The translations under genes and the position numbers were made by a program. Positions 29,408 to 38,645 of a stretch of DNA of 64,000 nt are shown one piece after another (position 1 is the first letter of the stretch; every line of letters begins with the position of its first letter). Source of the stretch: Saprospiraceae bacterium (lineage in GTDB: Bacteria > Bacteroidota > Bacteroidia > Chitinophagales > Saprospiraceae); NCBI GenBank assembly GCA_016717145.1, contig JADKGD010000008.1, positions 223,066 through 287,065 of the forward strand. Reading direction: 5' to 3'. The notes under the pieces are model-generated. The model was not told the DNA's origin. It saw nothing but the letters and a program-made list of their open reading frames with translations, and did no database searches.

Positions 29408-32400
29408 ATGAATTTATTTCTAAAAGCACAACATAAGCTGCTCAGTTTTTTTCCAATATTAATCTGTATTATTCTGAATCTTGATCCGATATTTTGTCAA
29501 AAGTCAAATACATTACCACAAATTAATTATTTTGAATCTGTAGAATGGAGGCATATTGGTCCTTTCAGAGGCGGTCGGTCTTGCGCTGTGACAGGGGTGC
29601 CGGGTAAGCCCAACTTATTCTATTTTGGGGCTACAGGAGGAGGCGTTTGGAAGACCAATACAGGGGGAAGAAAATGGGAAAATATATCGGACGGATTTTT
29701 CGGCGGCTCAATAGGAAGTATTACGGTTGCACCATCAGACAATAATGTTATTTATGTAGGAGGCGGGGAGAAAACAGTCAGAGGCAATGTCTCTTATGGT
29801 TCAGGAATGTGGAAATCAGAAGATGCAGGTAAGACCTGGCTTATATGCGGCTTGACCCAGGCAAGACATATTGCCAGAGTAAGGGTTCACCCGACTAATC
29901 CTGATATTGTTTATGCAGCAGTCCTTGGTGATATCTTCAAAGAAAGTCAGGAGCGAGGCGTTTATAAATCAATAGATGGTGGTAAAAATTGGAAAAGGGT
30001 TTTATTTTCAAATGGGTCTGCTGGTGCAGTAGATCTCTGTATTGACCCAACAAATCATCGTATAATGTATGCAAGTACCTGGAATGTTAGAAGAACACCT
30101 TACAGCCTGTCCAGCGGTGGCGAAGGATCCGGAATTTGGAAAAGTACGGATAGTGGTGAAACCTGGATGAATATGACTGAAAATGAAGGGCTTCCAAAAG
30201 GAGTATGGGGAATATCAGGTCTGGCAGTCGCTTACAATAATAATCAAATAGTTTATGCCATAATTGAGAATGAAAATGGTGGAATATATAAATCAGAAAA
30301 TGGGGGTAAAATTTGGAAAAAACAAAATGACGATCGATCGATAAGACAAAGAGCCTGGTACTACTCAAGAATATATACAGATACCAAAGATGATGAAATC
30401 ATTTATGTATTGAATGTGGATTATCACAAATCTATCGATGGCGGTAAGTCCTTTAAAGGATTTGATGCACCGCATGGTGATCATCATGATTTATGGGTGG
30501 CCCCTGAGGACCCGAAACGAATGATCATTGGGGATGATGGTGGCGCGCAAATAACTTATGATGGAGGTGAGACATGGAGTACATATCATAATCAGCCTAC
30601 TGCGCAATTTTATAGAGTGGTTACGGACAACCACTTTCCATATAGGATTTATGTGGCCCAACAAGACAATAGCACACTTAGGATTGTACATCGATCATTA
30701 AAAGCGTCTATTTCAAAAGATGATTGGGAAGAAACTGCCGGAGCTGAATCAGCGCATATTGCTGTGGATCCCCTTAATAATGATATCGTTTATGGTGGAA
30801 GTTATGATGGGTTTTTAACCAGAGTAAATCATAAAACAGGTTCTGTAAGGAGTATTAATGTCTGGCCTGACAACCCTATGGGCCACGGAGCGGAAGGAAT
30901 GAAATATAGATTTCAATGGAATTTTCCGATTTTTTTTTCAAAACATAATCCAAAAAAGCTTTATGCTGCTTCTAATCATTTGCATGTAACAGAGGATGAG
31001 GGACTTACATGGAAAATTGTAAGCCCGGATTTGACCAGAAACGAAAAAGAAAAACTGATCTCTTCCGGGGGGCTTATTACCAAAGATAATACAGGAGTAG
31101 AATATTACGCAACTATTTTTGCAGTCAATGAATCACCAATTTCCGAAGGATTAATATGGGCTGGAAGTGATGATGGACGAATCCATCTAACCAGGGATGG
31201 AGGTTCAAACTGGATAGATGTAACTGATGCTTCCATGCCCAGATATATGATGGTTAATAGCGTAGAACCAAGCAAATATGATGCTGGTACGTGTTACATT
31301 GCAGCTAGCTTATATAAATCAGGTGATTATCTGCCTTATTTGTTTAAAACAAATGATTTTGGAAAAACATGGAAAAAAATAGTTGCGGGTATCCCGGAAG
31401 ATCATTTTACGAGAGTGATCAGAGAAGACCAAGCCATCAGAGGTTTGTTATATGCAGGCACCGAAAGAGGTATTTATATTTCATACGATGATGGTGCCAG
31501 TTGGCAAAGCTTTCAGTTGAATCTTCCTATTGTACCAATTACAGATTTAACTATAAAAGACAATAATTTGATCGCAGCTACCCAAGGCCGTAGTTTGTGG
31601 ATGATTGATGACCTGACCGTAATCCACCAGGCAATGAATATTAATAAAAAGGAAACTTTCTTGTTTAAACCAATGGATAGTTACAGAATAGGTGGACATC
31701 AGAATAAGGAAAATAAATCAGAAGGATTAAACCATCCCGGCGGTGTTATGACCCATTTTTACCTTCCGGAATATGATGAAAAAAAAGATACTGTTTCTCT
31801 GATTTACCTAACAATTTCAGGTGACACCATCAGGACCTATTCCAATCATGCCAAGGAAGATACCGACAAACTCAATATTAAGAAAGGTGGAAACTTATTT
31901 GTTTGGAATATGGAGTATCCTCAGGCAAAAAAATTTGACGGCATGATACTTTGGTGGGCTTCACTTAAAGGCCCAACAGCAAAACCAGGCACATATCAAG
32001 TCTCTTTGACTATAAATAAAAAAGTTTTGCATCAATCCTTTGATATACGTTTGAGCCCTGTATCTGAAGGTAATATTATTGATGTGGAAAAACAATTTGT
32101 TTTTGTAAAGTCTGTAAATGAAAAAGTATCACAAGCTCATGAGGCTATTATTGATATCAGATTAATGAAAACCCAATTAAAGTCATATACAGATAAAATA
32201 AGTGATAAAGAAATAAAGAAATACGCAACCATCATGGACTCTATGTCAACTTTAGTTGAGAAAAATTTATATCAGACTCAAAATAAAAGTGGCCAGGACC
32301 CTTTAAATTTCCCTATTCGGTTGACAAATAAATTGGCACATTTGAATGCTTTGCTTAATATGGGTATCAATGATTTTGCCCCAACTGAAGCTATGTACCA

Positions 32401-32542
32401 GGTACGAGATGAGTTGGTGACATTAATTGATGTAGAATTGGCAACTTGGGAAAATGTAAAGAATAAAATGCTCCGAGAATTAAATAGTATGATTAAAAAT
32501 AAATCATTAGATGTTATTATTTTAAAACTGGAATCTAATTAG
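29408..32542 (+). CDS. BNR/sortilin-like (VPS10-type) repeat protein
   Basis: A 1044-residue exported protein of a family usually named 'glycosyl hydrolase' or 'VPS10/sortilin-like' in Bacteroidota. The signal peptide covers residues 1-31 (ending near IFCQ). The conserved opening WRHIGPFRGGRSCAVTGVPG follows, then many BNR/Asp-box repeats such as GGGVWKTNTGGRKW, GSGMWKSEDAGKTW, RGVYKSIDGGKNW and GSGIWKSTDSGETW, forming a long beta-propeller (about residues 40-740). The C-terminal 300 residues are a helical/beta extension typical of the family. Enzymatic activity is unproven; carbohydrate or peptide binding at the surface is a fair guess. It stands alone on the + strand. Confidence 0.85.
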   Translation: MNLFLKAQHKLLSFFPILICIILNLDPIFCQKSNTLPQINYFESVEWRHIGPFRGGRSCAVTGVPGKPNLFYFGATGGGVWKTNTGGRKWENISDGFFGGSIGSITVAPSDNNVIYVGGGEKTVRGNVSYGSGMWKSEDAGKTWLICGLTQARHIARVRVHPTNPDIVYAAVLGDIFKESQERGVYKSIDGGKNWKRVLFSNGSAGAVDLCIDPTNHRIMYASTWNVRRTPYSLSSGGEGSGIWKSTDSGETWMNMTENEGLPKGVWGISGLAVAYNNNQIVYAIIENENGGIYKSENGGKIWKKQNDDRSIRQRAWYYSRIYTDTKDDEIIYVLNVDYHKSIDGGKSFKGFDAPHGDHHDLWVAPEDPKRMIIGDDGGAQITYDGGETWSTYHNQPTAQFYRVVTDNHFPYRIYVAQQDNSTLRIVHRSLKASISKDDWEETAGAESAHIAVDPLNNDIVYGGSYDGFLTRVNHKTGSVRSINVWPDNPMGHGAEGMKYRFQWNFPIFFSKHNPKKLYAASNHLHVTEDEGLTWKIVSPDLTRNEKEKLISSGGLITKDNTGVEYYATIFAVNESPISEGLIWAGSDDGRIHLTRDGGSNWIDVTDASMPRYMMVNSVEPSKYDAGTCYIAASLYKSGDYLPYLFKTNDFGKTWKKIVAGIPEDHFTRVIREDQAIRGLLYAGTERGIYISYDDGASWQSFQLNLPIVPITDLTIKDNNLIAATQGRSLWMIDDLTVIHQAMNINKKETFLFKPMDSYRIGGHQNKENKSEGLNHPGGVMTHFYLPEYDEKKDTVSLIYLTISGDTIRTYSNHAKEDTDKLNIKKGGNLFVWNMEYPQAKKFDGMILWWASLKGPTAKPGTYQVSLTINKKVLHQSFDIRLSPVSEGNIIDVEKQFVFVKSVNEKVSQAHEAIIDIRLMKTQLKSYTDKISDKEIKKYATIMDSMSTLVEKNLYQTQNKSGQDPLNFPIRLTNKLAHLNALLNMGINDFAPTEAMYQVRDELVTLIDVELATWENVKNKMLRELNSMIKNKSLDVIILKLESN

Positions 32543-32609
32543 ATTGAACCAGGTTAAATTATATCGGCTATATATTTTATTTTAACTTAACACAAATTAC
32601 TTCATTTTC

Positions 32610-34191
32610 ATGAATCTAAAAATCAACAAATTTGAAAGTATTTATTTTCCACTAAGAATAATTATATTCTACTTCATTTACATCAATATCTGGAGGTTCT
32701 TTTTTATTATTTATAACAAAGTACCTGAAACATTATCTTCAATAAGTCATGCCCTTAGGATAGATTTTTCAATGCATTGTGGTGTTTTCTTAGCAAGTTT
32801 TATTCCGTGGGTCATATATTTAGTTTTTGGAAAGGAATGGATACGTAAGTTTATTATGTATTTGAATTTTACCATTTTTATAGTGATAAGTTTGGTTGAA
32901 TTTGCTTCAGTCTTACTCTACAGTGAATGGGGGACCACAGTAGATAGTCGTGCTTTGTCCTATTTGAGTCATCCAAATGAAGCATGGGCTTCTACTCGTG
33001 ATTTTATATCATTTTGGCCAATTATTATTGGACTCACTATTTTGATTGCCGGAATCAAAAGATTGTCTGCAATATTTTATGGCTGGAAACAGGTAAAGGA
33101 CTATTATGCTCAAGTCAGTTTGTTTGTTTTTGTAGCAGCAGCGGGAAGCATTATAGGGCTACGTGGGGAAAAATATTGTTTTTATTATCCTTGAAGGTTG
33201 GTCTGCAGATATGGTATCTTATCTTGGAGGTAACGAAAACGTAACACCCTTTTTTGATTCCCTAAGTTTGCTATCCGTAAAATTCACCAATGCGTTTAGC
33301 ACCGGATTCAGAACTGACCAGGGATTGATGAGTATACAATCTGGCGTACCTTCAATACAAAGTGTAAATATGCCAAATGTACTCGATAAAGTGATGTATT
33401 ATCCATCACTTTGCAAACATATCGAGACTTTAGGGTATAACAGCTCATTTATATATGGCGGTGATTTAAATTTTTCAAACCTATCAAACTATCTTATCCT
33501 TCAAGGCTTTGATACCATCATCAGTGAAAAAAGTTTTGATACAAAACAGAATATTACAGATTGGGGTATACCGGATCATATTATGTTGGAAAAAGCTGTC
33601 ACAATAATAGACAGACAAGCTTTACCTTTTTTTTCTACAGCATTATTATTGAGTTCACATTCACCCTTTGATGTTCCATGGCCTAATGAGTTCACAAGAG
33701 ATGATATAGCAACGAAGTATAAATCTTCGGTAAGATATAGTGATCAGAGTCTAAGACAGTTTTTTAATACCATTAAACATAAAGTATGGTTTCAAAATAC
33801 AGTATTTTTTATTACCTCAGATCATGGTAGTACACATTCAGGATATGCAGGAATGGAGGATCACAATCGATTTAGAATACCCATGATAGCTTATACTTTA
33901 AATACAGATTCCGTGATTTATAATCGTTTTATTGAAATGCCATGCAATCACTTTGACTTACCCTTTACAGTCGTTAAAGGTCTTGGTATAGACCCAAATG
34001 AATTTAGATTTGGAAGAGATATGTTTTGTCAGGACTCTCTTAAAATGTCTTATTGGAATACGGATAGTGCAGCAGGCTGCTATGGTCTAAAAACAAAAGA
34101 AATAGTACAGAGCTCCAAAGCAGAAAGTAAAAAATCTTATGCGATCTTATTTTTGGATGCTGTAAAGGTCTATTTCAATAATTTAAAATAG
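32610..34191 (+). CDS. LTA synthase-like sulfatase/alkaline phosphatase-superfamily membrane protein (broken, linker missing)
   Basis: Family of membrane-anchored phosphoglycerol-transferase-like sulfatases. Frame one (32610-33194) supplies about five membrane spans and ends just after AAAGSIIGLRG. Frame two (33163-34191, GTG) begins at once with the catalytic domain (KNIVFIILEGWSAD) and has the presumed catalytic Thr in STGFRTDQG, plus ITSDHGSTH and EDHNRFRIP metal-site motifs. Relatives carry a linker of roughly 75-90 residues between these parts, which is absent here. The break is thus an internal deletion with a change of frame, not a simple one-base indel. The protein would act on the outer face of the inner membrane; the substrate is unknown. 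Confidence 0.75.
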
Positions 34192-34272
34192 ATACATAAA
34201 GTGTCAATAACTTTAGAAGAGTATAAATATAGTTTGGGTATATTGATTGAAGGAAGAGTTTAAATTATATAT

Positions 34273-34308
34273 AAAAAAAAAGACCGATTCTCCCTACAGA
34301 ACCGGTCT
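34273..34308 (-). terminator. Minus-strand hairpin terminator in a + strand gap
   Basis: AGACCGATTCT pairs with AGAACCGGTCT (one mismatch). On the minus strand the stem is followed by nine T residues; on the + strand there is no T-run. It therefore terminates leftward transcription, although no intact minus-strand gene lies just upstream of it. Confidence 0.65.
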
Positions 34309-34328
34309 CGAGTAAACAATTTGCTCAA

Positions 34329-34430
34329 TTAATTACTCATAAACTCAATCTCGACATTATATCTTCCAAAATCATGCCAAAGTCTAAGGATTATATTAAA
34401 TTTGTATTTAAATAAAGAGACAAATGAACA
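34329..34430 (-). pseudogene. Possible 3' remnant of a minus-strand gene
   Basis: About 33 codons open on the minus strand, ending in LRLWHDFGRYNVEIEFMSN and a TAA 20 bp before the minus-strand terminator. There is no ATG, and upstream the frame is stopped at the start of the DUF1304 gene. The protein-like composition and correctly placed terminator suggest the tail of a lost gene. The family is not recognised. Confidence 0.3.
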
Positions 34431-34786
34431 TCATCAGCTTACTTTTAATCGCATGTATTGCGGTGCTTCATTTCTACATTTTGTGGATGGAAATGTTTGC
34501 CTGGACAACTGTCGGTAAAAAAACATTCAAAGGATATCCGGCAGAATATTTTGAAAAAACCAAAGTTCTGGCTGCAAATCAAGGATTATATAACGGGTTT
34601 TTGGCAGCAGGGTTAATCTGGTCTTTGATAATCACTGATGTGTTTTGGGCGACAAATGTGGCGTTATTTTTTTTGGTATGTGTCACTATAGCCGGCTTGT
34701 ATGGAGGATATTCTTCTTCAAAAAGAATCATATTTGTACAAACTATTCCTGCATTGATAACGATTATTACAATATACTTTTTGTGA
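34424..34786 (+). CDS. DUF1304 family membrane protein
   Basis: A 120-residue integral membrane protein with four predicted spans. The DUF1304 signature is clear: the N-terminal LHFYILWMEMFAWTT, then KTFKGYPAEYFEKTKVLAANQGLYNGFLAAGLIW. Function is unknown for the whole family. It is followed 15 bp later by another small membrane protein, so the two probably form an operon. Confidence 0.85.
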   Translation: MNIISLLLIACIAVLHFYILWMEMFAWTTVGKKTFKGYPAEYFEKTKVLAANQGLYNGFLAAGLIWSLIITDVFWATNVALFFLVCVTIAGLYGGYSSSKRIIFVQTIPALITIITIYFL

Positions 34787-34801
34787 TTTAAATTCAGAAT
34801 C

Positions 34802-35143
34802 ATGCAAAAAAGCCAATTATATAATGAAACACTTTCAATGTTGAAATTGGAGCATCATTTAAAGAAGGGATCAGTTCACCTTGATTATTTAATGGACAAA
34901 AGTGGCCTTTCTGAAGTAGAGAAAGCTGAAATGATTCAAGAACTTCAACCATTTGAATTAAACTATTTGAAGAAGGCGGAACAAAAATCAGTTGGCAGGA
35001 CAAAAATCATTATTGGCATGATATTGTTGATTTTTGGATTTTTCGCCATTTTTTATAGTATTTGGGCTATAGGTGCCATCGTTGTGGGATTGTATTATTT
35101 TGTAACCGGAAATAATACATTTTCTGCAAGTAATGAAGATTAA
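34802..35143 (+). CDS. Hypothetical membrane protein with soluble N-terminal helix bundle
   Basis: A 113-residue protein. Residues 1-60 are charged and helical (MLKLEHHLKKG, LMDKSGLSEVEKAEMIQ); residues about 65-105 form two closely spaced membrane helices (IIIGMILLIFGFFAIFYSIW and AIGAIVVGLYYFVTG). No family was recognised. It follows the DUF1304 gene by 15 bp. Confidence 0.6.
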   Translation: MQKSQLYNETLSMLKLEHHLKKGSVHLDYLMDKSGLSEVEKAEMIQELQPFELNYLKKAEQKSVGRTKIIIGMILLIFGFFAIFYSIWAIGAIVVGLYYFVTGNNTFSASNED

Positions 35144-35208
35144 TTAAAACTGCACTTTTACTATCAGCTTTTAATAAAGTGTTTTAAGTGTTAATTTTGA
35201 CCATAAGA

Positions 35209-35604
35209 TTATGGGTCGCAATTTTTTAGCGCTTTATCAATCTCAAGAATCGTAATTTCAACAAATGGTTTGTGCCAGGTGCTATTGATATAATTTATGA
35301 TATTGGCTATTTCCGGCGCGCTTAATTTTTTAAAAGCCGGCATTTCTTTAACCAGATATGTTGTATCATTAAATATGGTATCCTGGATGCCTTTTCTGAT
35401 GATACAGGCAAGATATGGGCTTCCCAATTGTGTAGAGACGCTTATAGATGGTATCAAACCGCCCAAGCCACTGCCATCTTCCATATGACAATTTTGGCAT
35501 TTGGCAATATACAACCTTTTCCCTTGTACATATGTTGTTTCCTGGCACGATATTAAAGATGCAAAAACATACCCTACCAACAGAAAGTAGCTTATTTTTT
35601 TCAT
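35209..35604 (-). CDS. Lipoprotein cytochrome c
   Basis: A 131-residue periplasmic lipoprotein (lipobox LISC at residues 17-20). It carries a class I cytochrome c domain: the haem-binding CQNCH at about residues 36-40, and a distal Met in KEMPAFKKLS. It is the last gene of the cluster unknown lipoprotein - SCO protein - cytochrome c, which suggests electron transfer connected to a terminal oxidase or copper handling. Confidence 0.88.
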   Translation of the reverse strand: MKKISYFLLVGYVFASLISCQETTYVQGKRLYIAKCQNCHMEDGSGLGGLIPSISVSTQLGSPYLACIIRKGIQDTIFNDTTYLVKEMPAFKKLSAPEIANIINYINSTWHKPFVEITILEIDKALKNCDP

Positions 35605-35617
35605 TTCAGGTAAATAG

Positions 35618-36247
35618 TTATTTGGCCTTGTTTATTTTATATTCCTCCAATAATCGGTAAATATCTTTTATGATTTTAGGCGTTTCGTTTGGATCTGTCC
35701 CTTCACTAAATGACCTGACATGGCCACTTTTATCTACTAAAATAATTTTGCCACTGTGATCAAAACCTCCGGGTGCGTCAGGGTCTTCCAAGGCAGGAAC
35801 AAAATAAGTATTTGCCAAGGCAAATATCTTTTCTTTATCACCTGTGAGGAAATACCATTTTTTCTGGTCTATGCCTAAATTGTTTGCATAAAGCTTTAGT
35901 CTGGATACATTATCCCGTTTTGGATCTATCGTAAAAGAAACGAGTTTTACCATAGCTTCATTACGAAGTGCTTCATTGATTTTTGTCATTTCTTTCATTA
36001 CTTTTGGACAAATTGATGGGCAGGAAGTAAAGAAAAAATCAGCAACATAAATATATTCCGATAAGGCTTTATTGTCAATTAACAGACTATCTTGATTGTA
36101 ACATTCGAAAGTACCGACAGTATGATGTATTTCTTTCCCATTTTCAATGATTGTTTGGCCGAGATAGGGCAATGGTTTTTCAGGAACTTTACAGTTATTT
36201 AACCCGATAATAATTAAGCATAAAAAAAAGTATTTATTCAGGTTCAT
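35618..36247 (-). CDS. SCO1/SenC family copper-binding lipoprotein
   Basis: A thioredoxin-fold protein that delivers copper to, or reduces, the CuA site of cytochrome oxidase. The 209 residues begin with a lipoprotein signal (lipobox GLNNC at about residue 19). The copper-binding CxxxC is FFFTSCPSICPKVM, and the distal His is in GFDHSGKIILVDKSG. The gene overlaps the upstream lipoprotein by an ATGA once that gene's frame is repaired, and cytochrome c follows 13 bp later. Confidence 0.92.
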   Translation of the reverse strand: MNLNKYFFLCLIIIGLNNCKVPEKPLPYLGQTIIENGKEIHHTVGTFECYNQDSLLIDNKALSEYIYVADFFFTSCPSICPKVMKEMTKINEALRNEAMVKLVSFTIDPKRDNVSRLKLYANNLGIDQKKWYFLTGDKEKIFALANTYFVPALEDPDAPGGFDHSGKIILVDKSGHVRSFSEGTDPNETPKIIKDIYRLLEEYKINKAK

Positions 36248-36653
36248 TTTTTTATTTTTTCAATTACTTTCAAAGAATCTATCACAATTCGGGCACGTTT
36301 AATAGCAACATACATACCATCACTTATGTTTGCAATTTTATTTTTTTCTGTGATAAGGTAATCTTTACCAAAATTGAATCTTCAGGGACCTTGAAGTCTG
36401 CCATCCACGACATCATAGCTTCATCGGCTATTTCCAATGACTGAATATTTTGGTAAATTATATCTTTTGCTTCATTCAGATTCAAGTCCTTCAATTCACG
36501 AATATATGCATGGATTGTAGCCGTTTCCGGCATTACTTTGTCATGAATTAGCATTACTTCGTCTAACAAGGGATTGTTTTGTGGTGGTGTATTATTTACA
36601 TGACTTTTGCATGTTATAAAAAAAAAGGATAGTAGCACCAAGGAATATTTCAT
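36244..36653 (-). CDS. Hypothetical lipoprotein upstream of SCO (one-base frameshift)
   Basis: A small lipoprotein (lipobox FFITC at residue 15) with a helical domain containing MLIHDKVMPETATIHAYIREL and AMMSWMADFKVPED, a family often found beside SCO proteins. As read, the frame ends at 36324. Adding one A opposite the TTT at 36364-36366 restores a C-terminus (DYLITEKNKIANISDG ... VIEKIKK) that stops at 36244 with an ATGA overlap to the SCO start. That tight junction strongly suggests the frameshift is artificial. The Met-rich motifs could bind metal, but this is speculation. Confidence 0.68.
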
Positions 36654-36697
36654 AAAGCTCTAATTAATTATAATATCAATAAAATGGATTTTCCATT

Positions 36698-36731
36698 AAA
36701 AAAAAATGCCCTGAAATATTTTCTAAGGCAT
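36698..36731 (-). terminator. Terminator after pdhA
   Basis: Minus strand ATGCC ... GGCAT stem with inner GAAA/TTTC pairing, followed by nine T residues. It lies 28 bp past the pdhA stop codon. Confidence 0.75.
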
Positions 36732-36758
36732 CTGTATTAATTTTACATTATGACTACA

Positions 36759-37795
36759 TTAATCAGTGATATAAGGATAATCTTTTTGTGTATAATTATC
36801 TTCATACAATTCGGAAGCCAGAGGATATGATGAATTTTCAGCAAATTCCATAGCTTCATCTATTTCAATATTTATGGCATCAATGATGGCGTCGATTTCT
36901 TTTTGAGAAGCTATTTTATTTTTAACGATTTTATGTTGAGTCAAAATTACCGGATCTTTATCCTTATATATTTCCAATTCTTCTTTAGTCCTGTATTTGG
37001 CCGGATCTGACACGGAGTGACCTCTATATCTGTAAGTTTTGATTTCAAGGAAATACGGACCTTTACCGGACCTTATGTGCGCTGCAGCTCTGGTTATGGA
37101 TTCGTGGACAGATGCAGGATTCATACCATCTACTGATTCACTTGGCATTTCAAATGCAGAACCGATCTTGAAAAGATCATGGACATTGCTGGTACGTTTC
37201 ACTGACGTACCCATAGCATAATTATTGTTTTCGCAAATATATAATACAGGCAGTTTCCACGTCATAGCCATGTTAAATGATTCATATAGCGAACCTTGTC
37301 TTGCTGCCCCATCACCAAACATGGTGACACAGAAATTATCAGTACCTTTATACTTTTCAGCAAAACCAATACCAGTACCAATAGGAATTTGAGCACCTAC
37401 GATACCATTGCCACCAAAATAGTCATGTTCCTTTGAGAAAAAATGCATACTTCCTCCTTTCCTTTGACACATCCCGTCTCTTTACCATACAATTCTGCCA
37501 TACATGATTTGGCATCCAAACCACGGGATAGCGCTATCCCATGCTGCCGGTAGGCTGTCACTATTTTATCCCCGGGTTTTAATGCAGATACAAAACCTGC
37601 CGCTATGGCTTCCTGTCCGATATAAACATGACAGAAACCTCTTATTTTCTGTTGTGAATAAGCATAAAGCGTTTTTTCTTCAAACCTTCTTATGCGATAC
37701 ATGGTTTCAAACCATTTCAAATAAGTTGCTTTATCATATTTACTTTCACCTGCGCTCTTTGGTGTAACTTTCTTCTTAACCATTACTTCAGCCAT
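36759..37795 (-). CDS. pdhA: Pyruvate dehydrogenase E1 component, alpha subunit (one-base frameshift)
   Basis: Thiamine-diphosphate-dependent subunit that decarboxylates pyruvate for acetyl-CoA synthesis. The N-terminal part (37397-37795) holds YRIRRFEEK, GFCHVYIGQEA and ITAYRQHG-type residues. The C-terminal part (36759-37472) holds GGNGIVGAQIP, the ThDP motif GDGAARQGSLYESFNMA ... ENNNYAMG, and the loop YRGHSVSDPAKYRT. The normal sequence KGKGGSMHFFS is interrupted: the minus strand reads AAGGAGGAAGT where AAGGGAGGAAGT is expected (about 37457). With one G restored the protein is a full-length E1 alpha. E1 beta and E2 are not adjacent. Confidence 0.9.
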
Positions 37796-38018
37796 GATTC
37801 TACGTTCTTTTTTGTTAAGCCTTTAGCTTTAAAATTAGTATAACAATTACAAATTTTACATTTAAACCGTAAAATTACGCTATTGTTCTCAAATGCACAA
37901 GTCCTCAATGATTTTTGAAAATTAAATATTTTGTTTTAATTTATAGTTAAACACAACCAATAAAATAACTTCCTTTCCGTTTTTTTTGTTTTACATTTAA
38001 TAAATTGAGAACATTATT

Positions 38019-38537
38019 ATGAAATGGATTTTATTAATTTTTTTCTATTTTAATTTTTGCCATTATGGAATTGGTCAGGAGTTAAAGCTTAACATTGAAT
38101 CCAAAGATTCTTTGTACAATGCTAATATTAAAAAATCTAAACTATATGGCGTTTATATACCCCGAGATATTGATGATGCAATGGCTAAACTAATGGAGTT
38201 GACTACAGAGGAAGCTCGAAAACCATTGATAAGAATGCATGAAGATACCATAGCGAAAAAACTTCATTTTGGTTTGGGTAGGTGGATGGAGTATAATTGG
38301 AATTTTGCTGAAGGTTCAAGGCTTTCACATCTTTTAAGACAAAAGGGAATTTTATATGTCGATGATATGACATATTTTATGCTAGTTACTTTTCATAGGT
38401 ATATCTCAAAAAAGCCTCTGGATATTGATGCCTTGTCAGCAAAAATAATTGACCAAAGAAAGAAAAAAATCAAATTAGAGGAGGAAAAAATGCCGGTAAT
38501 TCATAGAGAAAGTAAAAAAGTTATAAAAAATAAATGA
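38019..38537 (+). CDS. DUF6794 domain protein, exported
   Basis: A 172-residue protein with a signal peptide (about residues 1-19, FNFCHYGIGQ) and a C-terminal domain matching the Bacteroidota DUF6794 pattern: YGVYIPRDIDDAMAKLMEL, KLHFGLGRWMEYNWNFAEGSRLSHLLRQKG and VDDMTYFMLVTFHRYISKKPLD. The tail is strongly basic (KKKIKLEEEK). Function unknown. It lies about 110 bp before the DUF2911 gene. Confidence 0.72.
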   Translation: MKWILLIFFYFNFCHYGIGQELKLNIESKDSLYNANIKKSKLYGVYIPRDIDDAMAKLMELTTEEARKPLIRMHEDTIAKKLHFGLGRWMEYNWNFAEGSRLSHLLRQKGILYVDDMTYFMLVTFHRYISKKPLDIDALSAKIIDQRKKKIKLEEEKMPVIHRESKKVIKNK

Positions 38538-38645
38538 TTTCTTTTGCTTACTTTTAAACAATAATTGGTTTTGTACTATTTATATTAATATATAGCAATA
38601 TAGCATTTAAATAATTTATTATACAATCATTCAAACCAATTATTA

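Noticed and set aside
36759..37795. Two separate genes for a split E1 alpha subunit
   Set aside because: The parts overlap by 76 bp in different frames and neither has a natural junction; a one-base repair restores the canonical sequence.
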